Shown here in pieces: positions 23,876-26,744 of a stretch of 26,744 nt of DNA (the first letter of the stretch is position 1; each line of letters opens with the position of its first letter). A program made the position numbers and the translations under genes. Location: NCBI GenBank assembly GCA_919901335.1, contig CAKKOZ010000061.1, positions 1 through 26,744 of the forward strand, given 5' to 3'. The notes beneath the pieces were generated by a model. The model searched no databases and was not told the DNA's origin. It worked only from the letters and a program-made list of their open reading frames with translations. The stretch is from Nitrospiria bacterium. GTDB lineage: Bacteria > Nitrospirota > Nitrospiria > JACQBZ01.

Positions 23876-24511
23876 ATGCCGTTTGAACTGATCCTGCCCA
23901 AAATACTGGATGAGCCGTCCTTTGAATCTTTCCTCATTCAGGCGGCCTCGATCGTGCAGCGGCAGAAGACGCTCATCGTAGAGATGGGGCCGGTTGAGGC
24001 GATGGATCCCTGCGGCATGCTGGGCCTCCTTGAACTGGGACGGCATCTCCGGCTTCGAGGGCACCGGATGCTGTTGCATCAACCGCTGTCGGCCGATCTG
24101 CAGCAGCTTCTGGAGCGTGCCGGATTTTTCGCGCAGGCGCAGCCGATCTACACCGTCTATCCTCCCTACCGGAAGTCCATCCCACCGACTCCAAAAAAGG
24201 GCGGCGACTTTCCGCTCGAGATCACGCCGATCGCGACGGCCGGGGAGATCACCCGGGCCGTGGGACGACTGAGGGAAAGAATGGGAAGGCCCGGTGAAGC
24301 GGTGAGCGCGATCCTGTCGGCGCTTTTAACGAAGAGGGTCGAGCCGGGCGGGACCGGCGGTTACGCGGTGGTCCGGTCTGATTCGTCCGGGATCACGATC
24401 GCGGTGTCGGATCGCGGTCCGAAAGTCGGGATCCAGAACGAGCCGCCGCCGGCCGGCCGGCCGTTTTTCCCGGGCTCGCGGATCCGCGTCGTCCTTCCCC
24501 CGTTGGCGTAG
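23876..24511 (+). CDS. STAS-domain protein with unassigned C-terminal domain
   Basis: A 211-aa protein. Residues about 3-92 resemble a STAS domain (anti-sigma-factor antagonist or MlaB type): strand TLIVEMGPVEAMD, the loop D44-P-C-G-M, then LLELGRHLRLRGHRMLLHQP and LLERAGFF. The serine that is phosphorylated in SpoIIAA-like proteins (DSSG) is replaced (DPCG), so a kinase switch at this site is unlikely. Residues about 115-211 begin FPLEITPIATAGEI and contain ITIAVSDRGPKVG. This faintly recalls the DxGxG box of a HATPase domain but lacks a clear N box, so the assignment is tentative. It begins 13 bp after the response regulator and is probably part of the same signalling operon. Confidence 0.75.
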   Translation: MPFELILPKILDEPSFESFLIQAASIVQRQKTLIVEMGPVEAMDPCGMLGLLELGRHLRLRGHRMLLHQPLSADLQQLLERAGFFAQAQPIYTVYPPYRKSIPPTPKKGGDFPLEITPIATAGEITRAVGRLRERMGRPGEAVSAILSALLTKRVEPGGTGGYAVVRSDSSGITIAVSDRGPKVGIQNEPPPAGRPFFPGSRIRVVLPPLA

Positions 24512-24523
24512 CCGTTCTTTCGC

Positions 24524-24552
24524 TTGCCCCGTCCGGGCCCCTTTGATATGAT
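24524..24552 (+). promoter_or_regulatory. Probable sigma-70 promoter for exonuclease-priA
   Basis: TTGCCC (24524-24529) and TATGAT (24547-24552) are separated by 17 bp in the 106-bp gap after the STAS gene. The -10 and spacing are the same as in the smpB promoter. It would start a transcript about 55-60 nt before the exonuclease-like gene. Confidence 0.55.
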
Positions 24553-24617
24553 AACATCATCCGGCCAGCGCATCCTGTCACTGGAAAACGAGCGGGGGCG
24601 GTCGTAGAGGAGAAGTC

Positions 24618-25178
24618 ATGGGCGATGTGATTGTACTGGACCTGGAGACGCAAAAAAGCTTCGACGAGGTCGGCGGACGGGACAATCTCCACCTGCTCCG
24701 GGTGTCCGTGGTCGGGATCTATTCCTACAACCAGAACCTCTTCCGGACCTTCACCGAATGGGAAACCCCTTCCCTTCGCGGAATGCTGGAAGAGGCCGGC
24801 CTGATCGTGGGGTTCAATATCAAACGGTTCGACTATCCCGTTCTGGAACCGTATCTCAAGCGGAACCTGCGGGACCTGCCGACGCTGGACATCATGGAAG
24901 ACGTGCAACGATTCCTGGGGCATCGGTTAAGTCTCGACACGCTGGTCAAGGCGACGCTGGGCGAGGGGAAGACCGGCCACGGGCTGGACGCGATCCGGTA
25001 CTTTCGTGAAGGCGAGATCGAAAAGCTCAAGCGCTACTGCCTGGACGATGTGCGGCTGACGCGGGACCTGTACGACTATGGGAAGCAGCACGGGCATATG
25101 AAGTATGAGAAGAACAGCGAATCCCGAAGCATCCCCGTGAGCTGGGCCAGCCCGGCGTCGATTAAAAACCGATCATGA
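24618..25178 (+). CDS. DEDDy-type 3'-5' exonuclease-like protein (RNase H fold)
   Basis: A 186-aa protein of the ribonuclease H-like exonuclease superfamily (YprB-type). ExoI is VLDLETQ with D8 and E10. ExoII is GFNIKRFDYPVLEPYL with D72. A conserved aspartate follows in LDIMEDV (D91). ExoIII is YCLDDVRLTRDLY, with Y140-x3-D144 giving the DEDDy arrangement. All four acidic metal ligands are present, so it should be catalytically competent on nucleic acid. GAGGAG lies 5 nt before the ATG. The stop overlaps the priA start (ATGA). Many relatives are fused or adjacent to helicases; here the neighbour is priA. Substrate unknown. Confidence 0.8.
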   Translation: MGDVIVLDLETQKSFDEVGGRDNLHLLRVSVVGIYSYNQNLFRTFTEWETPSLRGMLEEAGLIVGFNIKRFDYPVLEPYLKRNLRDLPTLDIMEDVQRFLGHRLSLDTLVKATLGEGKTGHGLDAIRYFREGEIEKLKRYCLDDVRLTRDLYDYGKQHGHMKYEKNSESRSIPVSWASPASIKNRS

Positions 25179-26744
25179 CTTATGAAACATCCGATTCGTT
25201 GCGGCCCATCGCCGAGGTGGTTCTGCTCACACACCTCGATCGCGTCTTCCATTATTCCGTGCCGGAGGCCCTTCGCGATCGTCTTGAGCCCGGCATGCGC
25301 GTGCTGGTTCCGTTTCGAAGCGAATGGCGGACCGGGATTGTGACCCGCCGCCTTCGTCAGGCTGATGTGGCGCAGGTGAAGCCGATCCTGGATCTTCTGG
25401 ACCCGGCCCCGCTGCTCGACCGCCCGATGATGGCGCTGGCCCGATGGCTCGCGGAATACTATGTGACGGGCTGGGGCATCGCGATGAAGGCGATCCTTCC
25501 GCCGGGGCTGGAAGTAAAAGCCGGACGGCATTATCGCATGACGGAGGCCGGGCGAAAAGCCATGGCGGAATCCTCCCGGAGGGGTGATGCCGGCCGACAA
25601 ATCCTGACCGCGCTGGACGGCGCCCCGAGAGGATTGCGGCTCGATGCCTTGATGCGCCGAATCAAAGCGGGGACGCCTTCTCCCCGAGGCGATTTTCAGC
25701 GATGTTCCGTGCCGCTGTCGGGTCTCGTCCGGAAGGGTTTAATCGAAGAGACGAGGGTCCTGCCCCGTCGCCGGGAAGGGCAATCGGGACTACGATGTTC
25801 TTTGACCCCCGAAAGGACTCCCGTTTCTCAAGCTTCCGCGCCGCCCGGTCCCCCGAAGCCCTTGAGCGATCCGGAGGGCGCCATCGCGTCCGTGCCGTCG
25901 GGCCTTGAAGCCGCTGTTCGTTCCGGCCGGTTTGCGGCCGTTTATCTGGACGTCGATCCGGGGCGGTCGCGATCCGCGGTAACGGCCGTCATTTTGGAGA
26001 CGATCCGTCGGGGACGGTCGGTGATCGTCCTCGTTTCCGAAATCGGCCGCGTTTCCGGCTGGGCCGAAACGTTGAGGGGCCGGGTCGGTGGCAGGGTCGG
26101 AATACTCCACAGCGGACTTTCGGACCGTGCGCGCCGGGTGGAATGGGAGAAGGCCCGGCGCGGCGAGGTCTCGATCGTGGTCGGGACGCGGCTGGCGGTC
26201 TTCGCGCCGGTTCCGAACCCGGGCCTGATCGTGGTGGAAGACGAGCAGGACCCGGCCTACAAACAGGAGGAGTCGCCCCGATATCATGCGCGCGACGTGG
26301 CCGTACTGCGGGCGGCGCATCACGGCGCGCTCGCGCTTCTGACCGGCGCCTCGCCGTCGGTCGAGACGTATGCCAACATCCAAAACGGAAAGTATCAGGC
26401 GGTTCATTTCAAGCCTCCACGACCCGACCGTCCCGCCGTGAGAATCGTTAATCTGGCCGATCAACCGCGCGGGGCGTTCGTATCGGACGAGCTCCTTGCG
26501 GCCGTGACGGCGCGGCTCGATAAAGAAGAGCCGGTCGTGCTGCTTTTAAACCGCCGGGGATTCGGAACGGCGCTTTACTGCCGCGACTGCGGCGCCGTGG
26601 CCCGGTGCCCTCGGTGTCAGGTGGCGATGGTCTATTCAAAGCGGAGCGGCCGGTTGAGCTGCCCTTACTGCGGAGCGGCGGCCGATCCCCCGACGGTCTG
26701 TTCGGGCTGCCGCGGGACGCATCTGGAGATGCTGGGCGCCGGCA
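25175..26744 (+). CDS. priA: Primosomal protein PriA, 5' part, with degenerate ATPase motifs
   Basis: The first 523 residues of PriA, the replication-restart protein that binds forks and reloads DnaB; the stop is beyond the window. The N-terminal 3'-DNA-end-binding domain is normal (IAEVVLLTHLDRVFHYSVPE, GMRVLVPF, LARWLAEYYV). The helicase core is recognisable through LHSGLSDRARRVEWEKARRGE, VVGTRLAVFAP, DPAYKQEESPRYHARDVAV and LLLNRRGF. However, Walker A is DPGRSRS (261-267) instead of TGSGKTE, and DEEHD is EDEQD (355-359). The zinc region keeps all its cysteine pairs (CRDC, CPRC, CPYC, CSGC). The frame is continuous, so this is not a frameshift artefact. The protein is probably a fork-binding, non-helicase PriA. 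Confidence 0.9.
   Translation, partial: MTYETSDSLRPIAEVVLLTHLDRVFHYSVPEALRDRLEPGMRVLVPFRSEWRTGIVTRRLRQADVAQVKPILDLLDPAPLLDRPMMALARWLAEYYVTGWGIAMKAILPPGLEVKAGRHYRMTEAGRKAMAESSRRGDAGRQILTALDGAPRGLRLDALMRRIKAGTPSPRGDFQRCSVPLSGLVRKGLIEETRVLPRRREGQSGLRCSLTPERTPVSQASAPPGPPKPLSDPEGAIASVPSGLEAAVRSGRFAAVYLDVDPGRSRSAVTAVILETIRRGRSVIVLVSEIGRVSGWAETLRGRVGGRVGILHSGLSDRARRVEWEKARRGEVSIVVGTRLAVFAPVPNPGLIVVEDEQDPAYKQEESPRYHARDVAVLRAAHHGALALLTGASPSVETYANIQNGKYQAVHFKPPRPDRPAVRIVNLADQPRGAFVSDELLAAVTARLDKEEPVVLLLNRRGFGTALYCRDCGAVARCPRCQVAMVYSKRSGRLSCPYCGAAADPPTVCSGCRGTHLEMLGAG

Noticed and set aside
25790..26464. 224-codon minus-strand open frame in the priA region, considered as a sign of a priA frameshift
   Set aside because: The plus-strand priA frame is continuous from 25175 to the window end with PriA motifs on both sides, so no frameshift is needed.

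Overview
The window is a chromosomal replication-origin region from a Gram-negative bacterium of moderately high GC. All genes left of about 10.3 kb read on the minus strand. Almost all genes right of 10.68 kb read on the plus strand. The two arms diverge from an AT-rich gap between rpmH and dnaA, the classical rpmH-dnaA oriC layout. YidC has the large periplasmic domain and GyrB the long C-terminal insert usual in Gram-negatives. The gene mix (parAB with a bactofilin, DciA, an F1 operon beginning at atpH after mnmA) would suit Nitrospirota or a deltaproteobacterial-type lineage. That placement is inference only.

Left arm, reading away from the origin on the minus strand: rpmH, rnpA, yidD and yidC (ribosomal protein, RNase P protein, membrane insertion); mnmE, mnmG and rsmG (tRNA and rRNA modification); parA, parB and a bactofilin (chromosome segregation and cytoskeleton); mnmA (tRNA 2-thiolation); and the 5' part of atpH, cut by the window edge. 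Two palindromic parS-like sites lie in this arm, one upstream of parA and one over the probable mnmG promoter and start region.

Right arm, plus strand: dnaA, dnaN, gyrB, gyrA; then dciA (minus strand, convergent with gyrA); then smpB directly followed by the tmRNA gene ssrA. Next is a tight run rpiB, glyA, nrdR, a cytoplasmic histidine kinase with an N-terminal Rossmann nucleotide-binding domain, its NarL/LuxR-type response regulator, and a STAS-domain protein. A separate promoter appears to drive a DEDDy exonuclease-like protein overlapping by 4 bp with priA, which runs off the right edge.

The most unusual items are the Rossmann-histidine kinase fusion, a PriA whose Walker A and DEEH motifs are destroyed although the rest of the protein is well preserved, the parS site overlapping the mnmG promoter, and a possible DnaA-trio unwinding element in oriC. 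No CRISPR array, insertion sequence, prophage or tRNA gene was seen.
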